Assembly (NCBI GenBank): GCA_019638705.1
Contig: JAHBTI010000003.1
Span: 154,138-218,137 of the forward strand
Length of the DNA stretch: 64,000 nt
Reading direction: 5' to 3'
From: Bacteroidota bacterium
Lineage (GTDB): Bacteria > Bacteroidota > Bacteroidia > B-17B0 > Aurantibacillaceae
Shown here: one piece after another, positions 17,520 through 26,581 of the stretch
Position numbering within the stretch: position 1 is the first letter of the stretch
Layout of the letters: each line of letters opens with the position of its first letter
Notes under the pieces: generated by a model
Databases searched by the model: none
What the model saw: only the letters and a program-made list of their open reading frames with translations
Told to the model about the DNA's origin: nothing
Program-made: the position numbers and the translations under genes

Positions 17520-19802
17520 CTATTCCTCTTTCACCACCTTACCCGCAAACTCGCCTTTTGGCAGTATCACTTTGTAGTAATACAAGCCTTTGCTCAGTGT
17601 GCTTATGCTTATTGCGCTACGGTTGGTGTAATTCTTTTTGCTTAATACCAAGCTGCCGAGTGTGTTATATAACTCAACGTTTATTTGTTTTTCGTTGCTT
17701 GGTATGTCAAAATAAATTTCGCTCTTGGCAGGGTTCGGGTACACTTTTAACTTTAAACTTTGAACTTCAAACTCCTCCACACCTGTACCATTGGCAGGCG
17801 TAGTAGCGCAAGCCGTATTACTAAACGCGCTGCTGCCTGCGCTGTTGGTAGCCGCTACTTTATAGCAATACGTTGTAGTATAGCTTAACCCTGTGTGCGT
17901 GTAGCTTGTAGTATTGGCGGGTAGTGTAGCCAACAAGCTGTATGTTGGGTTACTGCCGAATGTGTAATGCAATTCAAAATTATCTTCGTTATTGCTGTTA
18001 TCTGTCCACGCTACGTTATTGGTGAGGCTGCCGTTGTTTGTTGCCGTTAAGTTAAGCGGCGCGTTGGGTGCTGTGCCTGTACCGCCGCCATTGGTAGGGG
18101 TAGTGGCGCAACCTACATTAGTAAAGAAACTTGCGCCTATGTTGTTTACTGCTCTTGCTTTATAGCAGTAAGTTGTATTGTATGCTAAACTTGTATGTGT
18201 GTAACTTATAGTGTTTGCAGGTAAAGTGGCAAGCAAAGAAAATGTAGGGTTGCTGTTGGTATTATACCACAGCTCATAGCTGTTTTCATATTGTGCGTTA
18301 TCTATCCATGTTACATAATTGGTAAGTGTGGCTTGGTACACCGCTGCCAAACTTGTAGGCGGCAGTGGGCTTAGGCTTGTGCTGCTGCTGTTACAGGCAA
18401 AACCATATTTGGCTACAAAACCGTCTTCTGAGCCGCCAATTATGTTTACGGCTGTACCCGCGCTATCCAATGTGCCGCCAAACATACCACCTATGTATAT
18501 ATTGCCTTGTTCGTTTACATCTAAGCCGTTAATAGTTTCATATTGACTGCCCGATTGGGGTAGCATATTTATACTAACAAAGCTACTGCTTGTCGCACTT
18601 ATTTTTCCTATACAACTTTGTCCTCCACTTGCCGCTGTGGAAGTATATGTTGTAGTGTTGAATGTAACACTACCAATAACTTTACCTTTAAAATGAACGC
18701 TATCATCTCGGTTAGTGTAATGGGGGTGTAAGCTCGCAACGCTTGCAACATTATATGTACCTGTTATTCCAGATATTAAATTTCCTGTTGCGGCATCTAA
18801 CCAATAAAAAGTAGATGCTCTATGATTGGGAGGAACATTAACAACATAGCCAAAAACATTTGCCCCGTTCTCCGCATTACCCCCAACTACTATTCTTGTG
18901 CCACTTGTATCAATAGCACAGTTAAGTAGCGTACTTAAAACCGAAGTATTGTTATCGGTCTTATGCCATAGCATAATTCCGTTAGGAGAAAATTTTATAA
19001 TTAAGGATTTTAATCCGCTATTGGGGATTAGAGTAGTGCCACCACCTATGTTAATAGTGTTGCTATATGCTCCACTCAAATAGACATTATCATTTTTGTC
19101 AAGGGTTATACCAACAATTTGAGGACAGAAAGGTGTAGGCGCAACATAATTGTATGTTGCTGTTATTGCCCCTAATGAGGAAGGAATTACATAACTTGAT
19201 AATCCGTTTGAGAGAAAATAATTTCCTTGACTGTTAATGAATATTTGCAGCATATCTGTATAAGGAGCAGTAGAAAAAGTCGGATAGTTACTTGCATTAA
19301 TAAAATGCCCCGCTGTGTCATATTTAGCTATAAACAACGTAATGTTACCGTTATTTAATATGGTGTCATGTACCCCGTCGCCGATTGTATATGTGGAACT
19401 TACACATTCTCCTGCTATAATCACTTGTCCATTACCATTTAATGCTAACGAAGTAGCTTTGTCATCACTCGTACCCCCCATTCTGCGCCACCAAAGCACA
19501 TTGCCGCAAGAGTTGTATTTTATCAAATACGCGTCTGAACCACCATAACCACCTGTTGTGGGTAGCCCGCTGGTTGCATTTACAAAAGTAGGATTAGGAT
19601 AAAAATAGCCTACGGCATACACGTTCCCGTATTTGTCTGCTTTCACATCAGTAATTGCTTCATTATATGTAGGATTAAAAGGATTACCGTTGTTGTCGTT
19701 TACAGTACCTACGCGCTTTGCCCATTGCCAATTTTGAGGTTGTGCGTAGCTGTATGATACGGTAAGCAATAAAAAAAGTAAAAAGGTAATGCTCGTTTTC
19801 AT
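17520..19802 (-). CDS. T9SS type-A secreted protein with propeller repeats and two fibronectin III domains
   Basis: Signal peptide MKTSITFLLFLLLTVSYSYAQ. Residues about 25-470 form SBBP-like beta-propeller repeats, with phrases such as DVKADKYGNVYAVGYF, LNGNGQVIIAGE, LDKNDNVYLSGAYSNT and VNEQGNIYIGGMFGGT. Two closely similar fibronectin type III domains follow (about 480-570 and 575-665), each containing YELWYN/FELHYTF, SLLATLPANT and YCYK. The C-terminal 75 residues (KVYPNPAKSEIYF ... LYNTLGSLVLSK ... LSKGLYYYKV) are a T9SS type-A sorting domain. It is therefore a surface or released protein; ligand unknown. It ends 55 nt upstream of rnpB on the same strand. Confidence 0.92.
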   Translation of the reverse strand: MKTSITFLLFLLLTVSYSYAQPQNWQWAKRVGTVNDNNGNPFNPTYNEAITDVKADKYGNVYAVGYFYPNPTFVNATSGLPTTGGYGGSDAYLIKYNSCGNVLWWRRMGGTSDDKATSLALNGNGQVIIAGECVSSTYTIGDGVHDTILNNGNITLFIAKYDTAGHFINASNYPTFSTAPYTDMLQIFINSQGNYFLSNGLSSYVIPSSLGAITATYNYVAPTPFCPQIVGITLDKNDNVYLSGAYSNTINIGGGTTLIPNSGLKSLIIKFSPNGIMLWHKTDNNTSVLSTLLNCAIDTSGTRIVVGGNAENGANVFGYVVNVPPNHRASTFYWLDAATGNLISGITGTYNVASVASLHPHYTNRDDSVHFKGKVIGSVTFNTTTYTSTAASGGQSCIGKISATSSSFVSINMLPQSGSQYETINGLDVNEQGNIYIGGMFGGTLDSAGTAVNIIGGSEDGFVAKYGFACNSSSTSLSPLPPTSLAAVYQATLTNYVTWIDNAQYENSYELWYNTNSNPTFSLLATLPANTISYTHTSLAYNTTYCYKARAVNNIGASFFTNVGCATTPTNGGGTGTAPNAPLNLTATNNGSLTNNVAWTDNSNNEDNFELHYTFGSNPTYSLLATLPANTTSYTHTGLSYTTTYCYKVAATNSAGSSAFSNTACATTPANGTGVEEFEVQSLKLKVYPNPAKSEIYFDIPSNEKQINVELYNTLGSLVLSKKNYTNRSAISISTLSKGLYYYKVILPKGEFAGKVVKEE

Positions 19803-19878
19803 GTTGTATTTTTTTAATGGTTAAGTGCAGGTAAAGTACAAAGTTATTTTTACAATGTGCTGTTCGTTCACACAGTTA

Positions 19879-19918
19879 AAAGGGTATTTCACACAAAAAA
19901 AAGGGTATTTCGCACAAA
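19879..19918. repeat. Tandem 19-bp direct repeat upstream of the T9SS gene
   Basis: AAGGGTATTTCACACAAA and AAGGGTATTTCGCACAAA occur 21-22 nt apart, about two helical turns, roughly 75-115 bp upstream of the secreted-protein start. The spacing and position would suit a dimeric regulator site; no regulator is known. Confidence 0.45.
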
Positions 19919-19987
19919 GGGCTGTTTTTTGGCGGAATTTTTTGGGTATATGCGGCTGCGAAGCCATCTCACAAAACTATCAGGTAT

Positions 19988-20027
19988 AAAAAAAAGCGGA
20001 CTTCTCTTTTTGCAGTGAGAAATCCGC
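19988..20027 (-). terminator. Rho-independent terminator of tRNA-Leu
   Basis: On the minus strand GCGGATTTCTCA, loop, then GAGAAGTCCGC forms a near-perfect stem followed by T8. It begins 8 nt after the tRNA 3' end. Confidence 0.85.
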
Positions 20028-20034
20028 CTTACTT

Positions 20035-20118
20035 GTACCCGGAATGGGACTTGAACCCATACGCCTTACGGCACACGCCCCTCAAACGTGCTTGTCTACC
20101 AGTTCCAACACCCGGGCA
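20035..20118 (-). tRNA. tRNA-Leu (anticodon GAG)
   Basis: The 84-nt gene has acceptor arms TGCCCGG / CCGGGTA, a leucine-type D arm (GTTGGAACTGGTAGAC), an anticodon stem CACGT/GCGTG with loop TTGAGGG (anticodon GAG), a variable arm of class II size (TGCCGTAAGGCG), and T arm GGGTTCAAGTCCC. CCA is not encoded. It decodes CUU/CUC. Confidence 0.95.
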
Positions 20119-20168
20119 AATTTTTTGGGAGCGTAAAGTTGGCAATAAAAATCAAAACTTTAAAATAA

Positions 20169-20202
20169 TTTGCGCGGTTTTCATGTAAATTCTATATATT
20201 TG
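20169..20202 (+). promoter_or_regulatory. Promoter of rplS
   Basis: TTTG (20169-20172), 22 nt, then TATATTTG (20195-20202), a full match to the Bacteroidota -33/-7 consensus. The resulting leader is about 70 nt and contains a small CTGT-TTAC-ACAG hairpin and an AACCGGTT palindrome, which could be part of an autogenous L19 leader. Confidence 0.6.
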
Positions 20203-20274
20203 CCACCCCGTTTCAAGCCGCTGTTTACACAGGGTAAAGTATGCTGAACCGGTTAATTAAAAAAACAAAATAAA

Positions 20275-20640
20275 ATGAGCCTTTTATTAGATTACGCTAA
20301 AAAGCAATTATCCGCAGAAACTCAACATCCGTCTTTTAAAGCAGGCGACACCGTTACGGTTTCCTACAAAATTAAAGAGGGAGACAAACACCGTATTCAG
20401 CAATTTTCGGGTGTTGTTATTCAACGCAAAAACGAAGCCGCAACCGCTTCTTTTACCGTTCGCAAAATAAGCAACGGCATTGGCGTGGAGCGTATTTTTC
20501 CGCTTGCTTCACCGTTTATTGATAAAATTGTGGTGAACAAAGTTGGTATTGTTCGCCGTGCCAAATTATTCTACTTGCGCGAACGCACAGGTAAAGCCGC
20601 ACGCATCCGCGAAAAAATTCAAAACAACAAAGAAGCCTAA
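20275..20640 (+). CDS. rplS: 50S ribosomal protein L19
   Basis: L19 sits at the 30S-50S interface of the ribosome. The 121-residue sequence shows the family marks [48 protein letters not shown] and [22 protein letters not shown]. The length is normal with a slightly extended C-terminus ([10 protein letters not shown]). It is monocistronic here, without trmD or rimM, and is bounded by its own promoter and a strong terminator. Confidence 0.98.
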   Translation: MSLLLDYAKKQLSAETQHPSFKAGDTVTVSYKIKEGDKHRIQQFSGVVIQRKNEAATASFTVRKISNGIGVERIFPLASPFIDKIVVNKVGIVRRAKLFYLRERTGKAARIREKIQNNKEA

Positions 20641-20665
20641 TTCTTTTCAAAATAAATTTAAAAAG

Positions 20666-20693
20666 AAGCTCCGAATGTTTTCGGGGCTTTTTT
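20666..20693 (+). terminator. Rho-independent terminator of rplS
   Basis: Stem AAGCTCCGAA / TTCGGGGCTT with loop TGTT, followed by a T run, 25 nt after the rplS stop. Confidence 0.88.
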
Positions 20694-20701
20694 ACTTACA
20701 G

Positions 20702-20732
20702 AAATTTGACAACTTTTGAATTTGTCAAATCT
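20702..20732. repeat. Imperfect palindrome of the ATTTGACAA family
   Basis: ATTTGACAA (20704-20712) and TTGTCAAAT (20722-20730) form a 9-bp inverted repeat. A perfect 32-bp version of the same palindrome lies at 34621-34652. Confidence 0.6.
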
Positions 20733-20781
20733 CAAATCTCTAACAATTCCCGCAAATGCTTATATTTGATTTGAATTTACT

Positions 20782-22068
20782 ATGTTATCAGACCTTACCA
20801 TTACCTTTATTCTTATTGTATTAAACGGTTTTTTTGTTGCCGCCGAATTTGCCCTTGTTAAAGTGCGCGCCTCTCAATTAGATTTAAAAGTCCAAAAAGG
20901 CAGCCGCGGTGCTAAACTTGCCAAATCTTTGTTAGAAAAATTAGATGCCTATCTTTCTGCTTCGCAACTCGGCATCACGTTGGCTTCACTGGCGTTGGGT
21001 GCGGTGGGCGAGCGGGTAATTGCACAAATGCTTGAAACTTACGTTATACCCGATAAATGGGCAGTTCACAGCATTTCATTACCCATTGCTTTGGTGTTCC
21101 TTACTTTTTTTCACGTTACACTCGGCGAGCAAATTCCGAAAATGATTGGTATAAAATACAGTTTGCCTGTGATTATGTCAATTGCTTTGCCAATGAGAAT
21201 ATTTTACGTTTTGTTTTCGCCCTTTATTTGGTTTCTCAACAAAACATCAAACATTGCTTTGCGTGCAATCGGCATAAAAAATGTGGGCGAAGAAGTTCAC
21301 ACCGAAGAAGAGTTGCGCTTAATTTTAACCGAAAGCGAAGAGGGCGGTTCAATTAAGCCAAGTGAAAACGAACTCATTCAAAACGTGTTTGATTTTGACG
21401 ACCGCATTGTAAAACAAATTATGTTGCCGCAAAACCGCATTGTGGCTTTAGCTGCGGAACTTAGCCGAAATGAAGTTGCCGAACGGGTAATTGAAGAAGG
21501 ATTTTCGCGCTTGCCTGTTTATACAGGCAATATTGATAATGTTATTGGCATTGTTCACAGCAAAGATTTGCTGAAAGCCCTGATAGAAAACAAATTCAGT
21601 TCGCTGAAAGACATTATGCGCCCCGTGCATTTTGTGCCCGAAATAATGAAAGTGAACGAGCTTTTGCGCGATTTTCAAAAACATCACATTCAAATGGCAA
21701 TTGTAACCAACGAGTTTGGCGCAACAGCCGGTTTAATTACTATGGAAGACATTATTGAAGAATTAGTCGGCGAAATTCAGGACGAGCACGATGAGGAAAA
21801 ACCAAACGTGGACAAAAAAAGCGATACCGAGTTTGTTGTAAACGCGCAGGCAAACATTCAGGATGTGAACCAGATTTTACCCATTGCCTTACCTGAAAAT
21901 CCGCAGTACGAAACGGTTTCGGGGTATATTAATTTTATTTTCGGGCGCATTCCTGCCGTAAACGACAAACGCAAAAAAGACGGTTACGACATCACTATTT
22001 TAAAACGCAGCCGCCAAAGTGTGGAAACGGTAAACTTAAAAATGTCGGAAGAAAATTCTACTGAATAA
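20782..22068 (+). CDS. CNNM-CBS-CorC family membrane protein (hemolysin-like)
   Basis: The N-terminal CNNM (DUF21) transmembrane domain covers about residues 1-180, with NGFFVAAEFALVKVRASQ and TLGEQIPKMIGI. A tandem CBS pair follows (about 195-320, with SRLPVYTGNIDNVIGIVHSKDLL and MAIVTNEFGATAGLITMEDI). A C-terminal CorC_HlyC FAD-binding-like domain ends the protein (about 340-420). Family members are proposed Mg2+/Co2+ or Na+ transporters of the plasma membrane; the old name hemolysin is historical. Length and domain order are complete. It lies downstream of rplS without other partners; transport substrate not determined. Confidence 0.9.
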   Translation: MLSDLTITFILIVLNGFFVAAEFALVKVRASQLDLKVQKGSRGAKLAKSLLEKLDAYLSASQLGITLASLALGAVGERVIAQMLETYVIPDKWAVHSISLPIALVFLTFFHVTLGEQIPKMIGIKYSLPVIMSIALPMRIFYVLFSPFIWFLNKTSNIALRAIGIKNVGEEVHTEEELRLILTESEEGGSIKPSENELIQNVFDFDDRIVKQIMLPQNRIVALAAELSRNEVAERVIEEGFSRLPVYTGNIDNVIGIVHSKDLLKALIENKFSSLKDIMRPVHFVPEIMKVNELLRDFQKHHIQMAIVTNEFGATAGLITMEDIIEELVGEIQDEHDEEKPNVDKKSDTEFVVNAQANIQDVNQILPIALPENPQYETVSGYINFIFGRIPAVNDKRKKDGYDITILKRSRQSVETVNLKMSEENSTE

Positions 22069-22080
22069 CAAATGGAACAG

Positions 22081-22141
22081 ACACAGAGGCACAGAGAAAA
22101 TAAAAAAAACTCTGTGCCTCAGAGCCTCTGTACCTCTGTGT
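22081..22141. repeat. CACAGAGG inverted-repeat element
   Basis: Left arm ACACAGAGGCACAGAG (22081-22096). To its right are two arms in the opposite sense: CTCTGTGCCT (22110-22119, perfect with part of the left arm) and CTCTGTACCTCTGTGT (22126-22141, 15 of 16). It fills the whole 88-bp gap between the CNNM gene and the aminotransferase. Its word structure resembles the repeats of the GxxExxY cassette. Confidence 0.65.
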
Positions 22142-22156
22142 TTAAAATAAAAAACC

Positions 22157-23347
22157 ATGAACCAACGCGAATTATTTTTACGGCATGTGGCGCAAACATC
22201 TGATTTGCCTTTGTTGGGTGTTGATGTAAACATTGCCAAAGCGCAAGGCTCAAAACTGATTGACGTAAACGGAAAAGAATACATTGATTTAATCAGCGGA
22301 ATTTCGGTGAGCAGCGTGGGGCATTGCCACCCAAACGTGGTGGAAGCAATTAAACAACAATCCGAAAAATTTATGCACCTGATGGTGTACGGCGAGTTTA
22401 ATCAAAGTCCGCAGGTGAAATATGCCACAACGCTTTCAAACTATTTACCAAAAAATTTAAACTCCGTTTATTTTACCACAGGCGGCAGCGAAGCCGTTGA
22501 GGGCGCAATGAAACTCGCCAAACGCGCCACAGGCAGAACAGAAATTATTTCATTCAAAAACGCCTATCACGGCAGCACGCAAGGCGCAATGAGCTTAATG
22601 AGCGATGAAAGTTTTAAAAATTCGTTTCGTCCGCTTTTGCCCGATGTGCAACATTTGGAGTTTAATAACAGTGATGAATTAAAAAATATTTCTTCAAAAA
22701 CTGCGGCGGTTATTATTGAACCCATTCAAGGCGAAGCCGGTGTAAGAAAAGCCACGCCGGAGTTTTTGCAAGCATTAAAAAACAAATGCGCTGAACACGG
22801 TGTGCTTTTAATTTTTGACGAAATACAAAGCGGTTTTGGAAGAACAGGAAAATTATTTGCCTTTGAGCATTACAATAGTGTTCCTGATATTTTATTGATT
22901 GCAAAAGGCATGGGCGGCGGTTTGCCCATTGGCGCGTTTGTGGCTTCAAGGGAATTAATGAACAATTTAACGCATAATCCCGTACTCGGACATACGAACA
23001 CCTTTGGCGGAAACGCGCTGTGTGTAGCCGCCGCGCAGGCAACCTTAGAAATTTTATTGAATGAAAATTTATCTGCCCGCGCTTTGGAAATTGAAAAAAT
23101 TATTCGCCAAAAACTAAAACACAAATTGATTAAAGAAGTTCGCATTCATGGCGCATTGGGCGCAATAGATTTTCACGATGAACAATTAAATATGCGTGTC
23201 ATCAAATCATGCATTGAAAACGGCATTATCAGCGATTGGTTTTTATTTTGCTCAACCGCCATGCGCATTGCACCGCCGTTGGTAATTTCTGACGAAGAAT
23301 TAATTTTTTCTATTGAGAAAATAATCTCTGTATTAAACAAACTATAA
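22157..23347 (+). CDS. Class-III aminotransferase (acetylornithine aminotransferase-like)
   Basis: A PLP-dependent enzyme of the ArgD/ornithine aminotransferase subgroup. Residues include YFTTGGSEAVEGAMKLA, NAYHGSTQGAMSL, IIEPIQGEAGV, LIFDEIQSGFGRTG, the Schiff-base lysine in LIAKGMGGGLPIGAF, and HTNTFGGNALC. At 396 residues the fold is complete. It is not with arginine-biosynthesis genes, and Bacteroidota often carry such a stand-alone homologue, so acetylornithine as substrate is not certain; another omega-amino acid is possible. It follows the repeat element and is convergent with the 131-residue gene. Confidence 0.82.
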   Translation: MNQRELFLRHVAQTSDLPLLGVDVNIAKAQGSKLIDVNGKEYIDLISGISVSSVGHCHPNVVEAIKQQSEKFMHLMVYGEFNQSPQVKYATTLSNYLPKNLNSVYFTTGGSEAVEGAMKLAKRATGRTEIISFKNAYHGSTQGAMSLMSDESFKNSFRPLLPDVQHLEFNNSDELKNISSKTAAVIIEPIQGEAGVRKATPEFLQALKNKCAEHGVLLIFDEIQSGFGRTGKLFAFEHYNSVPDILLIAKGMGGGLPIGAFVASRELMNNLTHNPVLGHTNTFGGNALCVAAAQATLEILLNENLSARALEIEKIIRQKLKHKLIKEVRIHGALGAIDFHDEQLNMRVIKSCIENGIISDWFLFCSTAMRIAPPLVISDEELIFSIEKIISVLNKL

Positions 23348-23356
23348 AAACAAAAA

Positions 23357-23386
23357 AGCCCAATCTCTCTCTCATAAGATTGGGCT
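23357..23386 (-). terminator. Terminator between convergent genes
   Basis: AGCCCAATCT / AGATTGGGCT is a perfect 10-bp stem. On the minus strand it is followed by TTTTT-G-TTTTT, so it mainly ends the 23423-23818 transcript. On the plus strand the tail is not T-rich. Confidence 0.8.
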
Positions 23387-23422
23387 ATCAGGCAAAAACT
23401 GAAAATGGAACATTTAAAATTT

Positions 23423-23818
23423 TCAGTATGCCTTTATTATCTTTTTTTCTGCAAAGGTTTTACTTAATTCTTCGCCCTTAGTGTTTTGTTTTTCCAAAGT
23501 CCAGTTGTCGGTAACACTTGTTTCTAACCAAACCCTGCCCGATTTTCGGAACACCTGCACCCACAAACCAAACATATCTTTAAAATTTTGTTCCAGTTCA
23601 CCTACCGTCATTTGCGGAACAATGCTGATTGTTCCTGATTTATGAACGGTGCGACACTCTCCCAGCGTTTTAGAGCTTTCCATCATCAGTTTTTTTGGCG
23701 ATGAACCGCCGATTTTATGCGGTTTTGAAAAAAACTCAATTTTCAGATACGGAAATTCATCGTTGAATTTTTTTTGAATGGAAGAAATTTTTCTGCTATC
23801 GTTTATGGTCAATTTCAT
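23423..23818 (-). CDS. Conserved hypothetical protein
   Basis: A 131-residue soluble protein without signal peptide or membrane segment. It begins MKLTINDSRKISSIQKKFND and is rich in Lys, Ser and Glu. It has a central block SSKTLGECRT followed by GTISIVPQMTVGELEQNFKD and VQVFRKSGRVWLET. The alternating strands and helices suggest a small alpha/beta fold. It looks like a protein I have seen only in Bacteroidota as an uncharacterised family; no function can be given. It has its own terminator and stands alone, opposite to fixI. Confidence 0.75.
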   Translation of the reverse strand: MKLTINDSRKISSIQKKFNDEFPYLKIEFFSKPHKIGGSSPKKLMMESSKTLGECRTVHKSGTISIVPQMTVGELEQNFKDMFGLWVQVFRKSGRVWLETSVTDNWTLEKQNTKGEELSKTFAEKKIIKAY

Positions 23819-23916
23819 ATTTTATATTCGCTATTGAGTAACATTTTCCAAAGTTAGTTCACTTAAAGCATTGCATAAATGAGTTATGTCATAAATAAAC
23901 ATGAGATTTGTCAGGA

Positions 23917-23944
23917 TTTGGAAACAAATTTTAGTGTTACTTTG
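23917..23944 (+). promoter_or_regulatory. Possible fixI promoter
   Basis: TTTG (23917-23920), 16 nt, then TTACTTTG (23937-23944, 7 of 8 to TAnnTTTG), 14 nt before the fixI ATG. Spacing is a little short. No FNR-type TTGAT-N4-ATCAA box was seen. Confidence 0.35.
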
Positions 23945-23958
23945 CCCGACTGTTTTTT

Positions 23959-26376
23959 ATGATTGGCGAAACTAAAACCATGGAGGCGTGCTACCATTGC
24001 GGCGAAGACTGTGAAAACCAAAACATTTGCATTGAGGAAAAACAGTTTTGTTGTCAGGGCTGCAAAACGGTTTACGAAATATTAAACAAAGTTGAACTTT
24101 GCGATTATTACAGCATTTCGGAAAAACCGGCAGGTATTAACCAAAAAAATAATTCCCGACCTGAAAAGTTTGCGTTTTTAGACGATGAAAATTTGCAGGC
24201 AAAACTCATTCATTTTAAAGATACGGAACAAAGCCACGCCACGTTTTATTTACCGCAAATGCACTGTTCTTCGTGTATTTGGTTGCTGGAACATTTGAAT
24301 AAGTTGGATAAAAACATTGTTCGCTCACAGGTCAATTTTCTGAAAAAAGAATTGAGTTTGGTGTTTAATCACAAACACATTTCTTTGCGCAAAGTTGTGG
24401 AGTTGCTTGCGAGTATTGGCTACGAGCCGCATTTCAGTTTGCAAAACGCGGCAGGCAAAAAAGCAAAAATGTATGATAAAACCCGTGTGATTAAAATAGG
24501 CATTGCAGGTTTTTGTTTCGGAAATATTATGTTGTTGAGTTTTCCTGAATATTTTTCAATTGACGAGGCAGGCGACTACAATTTGAAACAACTTTTTTCT
24601 TACCTGAATTTAGGCTTGTCATTGCCCGTGTTTTTTTATTGCGCTTCCGAATTTTTTGTTTCGGCGTGGAAAAGTTTCAAGCAGAAATTTTTAAATATTG
24701 ATACGCCCATCGCGCTCGCCATTTTAATTACGTTTGCCCGCAGCCTTTACGAAATTATGACACAAACAGGCGCAGGCTATTTAGACAGCATGAGCGGCAT
24801 TGTGTTTTTTATGTTAGTGGGGCGTTTTTTTCAAAACAAAACCTATAATACCTTGGCGTTTAACCGCGATTATACCTCGTACTTTCCGCTTGGCGTAACG
24901 GTTTTAAACGAACGGAATGAAGAAACACAAATTCCTGTTTCCAATTTAAAAACAGGAATGCACATAAAGGTTTACAGCGGTGAAATTATTCCTGCCGACT
25001 GTATTTTGTTTATGGGCAAAGCCGTGATTGATTACAGCTTTGTGTCGGGCGAAGCCATTCCCGTTGAAAAAAACATAGGCGAAATTATATACGCAGGCGG
25101 TAAACAAACAGGCGGCGCATTGGAAATGCAAGTGGTAAAAGATGTGTCGCAAAGCTATTTAACACAGCTTTGGAACAACGAGGCATTTCAAAAAAAGGAA
25201 GAAAGCAAATCGTACATTCATGTCATGAGCAAATATTTTACGCTCGTACTTTTCAGCATTGCTGCGGCTTCGGCGATGTATTGGTATTTTCACGACACAA
25301 CAAAAATCTGGCACGCGGTAACTTCTATTTTAATTGTGGCTTGTCCTTGTGCGCTGTTATTGTCGGCAACGTTTACCAACGGAAATATGCTGCGCGTGTT
25401 GCAAAAATTTGGTTTTTATGCACGCCACGCCGAAGTGATTGAACAAATCTCTAACGCCAACGAAATTGTATTTGACAAAACAGGCACAATTACCGAACAG
25501 CAAAAATCAAACACTTCGTATTCGGGAAAAACATTGAGCGAAGACGACATTGTTTTAATAAAATCGTTGGCTGCTCAATCTTCGCACCCTTTGAGCAGAG
25601 CCGTTTCTCAGCAGTTTTCGAATGTAAAAACTTTAAACGTAAAATTGTTTGAAGAACTGAAAGGTAAAGGCATAAAAGGAATGGTGAGCAACAAAACCGT
25701 GATAATTGGCTCGGCAGATTTTGTTAATGCAAATTTAAACGAAGCGCAAAGCAGCAAGGTGTATTTAAACATTGACGGTGAAATTTTGGGCGCATTCTCT
25801 ATTCAAACACAATACAGAAAAGGAATAAAAACCTTGTTGGAAAAGTTAAAACCAAATTACAAACTCTCGTTGCTTTCGGGCGATAACGCCGCAGAGTTGC
25901 AACACCTGAAACCGTTGTTTAATTCGGAATTATTATTCAATCAGCAACCGCAGGATAAATTGGATTACATTAAAACCCTGCAAACACAAAACAAAAACGT
26001 GATGATGATTGGCGACGGCTTAAACGATGCAGGCGCACTCAAACAAAGCAACGTGGGCATTGTGGTGAGCGACAACATCAATAATTTTTCTCCCGCTTGT
26101 GATGCCATTATGGACGGAAAAACACTTTCTTATTTTGACGGCATTTTACATTACTGCAAACAAAACAAACGCATCATCAACATTAGTTTTGTGGTTTCCA
26201 TTTTGTACAATGTTGTGGGTTTGTATTATGCCACCCGCGCCGAATTGCAACCTATCATCGCTGCCATTCTCATGCCCGCAAGCTCTATCAGCATTGTGTT
26301 ATTGACTACGGGATTGAGTTCTTTGTTTGCGGTTTCGTTGAAAAAGCGCAGGAAGTATTTTTTATTAAAACATTGA
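23959..26376 (+). CDS. fixI: Copper-translocating P-type ATPase, CcoI/FixI type
   Basis: A P1B-type ATPase needed to supply copper for cbb3 cytochrome oxidase assembly. The N-terminal cysteine-rich domain (CYHCGEDC ... FCCQGCKTVYE) is typical of FixI/CcoI. A heavy-metal-associated domain with MHCSSC follows, then eight membrane helices, the CPC ion motif (VACPCALLLS), the phosphorylation site DKTGTIT, the HP motif (SSHPLSRAV), and GDGLNDAGAL. In the actuator loop the usual TGE is SGE (FVSGEAIPVEK), a conservative change at the dephosphorylation motif. Length 805 is complete. The usual partners ccoS and ccoNOP do not follow; the next 450 bp hold only a transposase remnant. Confidence 0.9.
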   Translation: MIGETKTMEACYHCGEDCENQNICIEEKQFCCQGCKTVYEILNKVELCDYYSISEKPAGINQKNNSRPEKFAFLDDENLQAKLIHFKDTEQSHATFYLPQMHCSSCIWLLEHLNKLDKNIVRSQVNFLKKELSLVFNHKHISLRKVVELLASIGYEPHFSLQNAAGKKAKMYDKTRVIKIGIAGFCFGNIMLLSFPEYFSIDEAGDYNLKQLFSYLNLGLSLPVFFYCASEFFVSAWKSFKQKFLNIDTPIALAILITFARSLYEIMTQTGAGYLDSMSGIVFFMLVGRFFQNKTYNTLAFNRDYTSYFPLGVTVLNERNEETQIPVSNLKTGMHIKVYSGEIIPADCILFMGKAVIDYSFVSGEAIPVEKNIGEIIYAGGKQTGGALEMQVVKDVSQSYLTQLWNNEAFQKKEESKSYIHVMSKYFTLVLFSIAAASAMYWYFHDTTKIWHAVTSILIVACPCALLLSATFTNGNMLRVLQKFGFYARHAEVIEQISNANEIVFDKTGTITEQQKSNTSYSGKTLSEDDIVLIKSLAAQSSHPLSRAVSQQFSNVKTLNVKLFEELKGKGIKGMVSNKTVIIGSADFVNANLNEAQSSKVYLNIDGEILGAFSIQTQYRKGIKTLLEKLKPNYKLSLLSGDNAAELQHLKPLFNSELLFNQQPQDKLDYIKTLQTQNKNVMMIGDGLNDAGALKQSNVGIVVSDNINNFSPACDAIMDGKTLSYFDGILHYCKQNKRIINISFVVSILYNVVGLYYATRAELQPIIAAILMPASSISIVLLTTGLSSLFAVSLKKRRKYFLLKH

Positions 26377-26581
26377 AAAATCAATGTATTGTTTGATATC
26401 TACTGATAAACCTTTGTTATGGCTCGTTTTTTCTGTCATTTCAGATGTTTAAATATCCGTTCGTCACTGGTTAAATACAAACCAAAAATATCTGTTTTGC
26501 AGACAAAGAACCGAAGAGCATATTACATCTTGCCACAATGATTGTCAAATGATTGTCATAAGAGTAAACAACGATTTTTGA

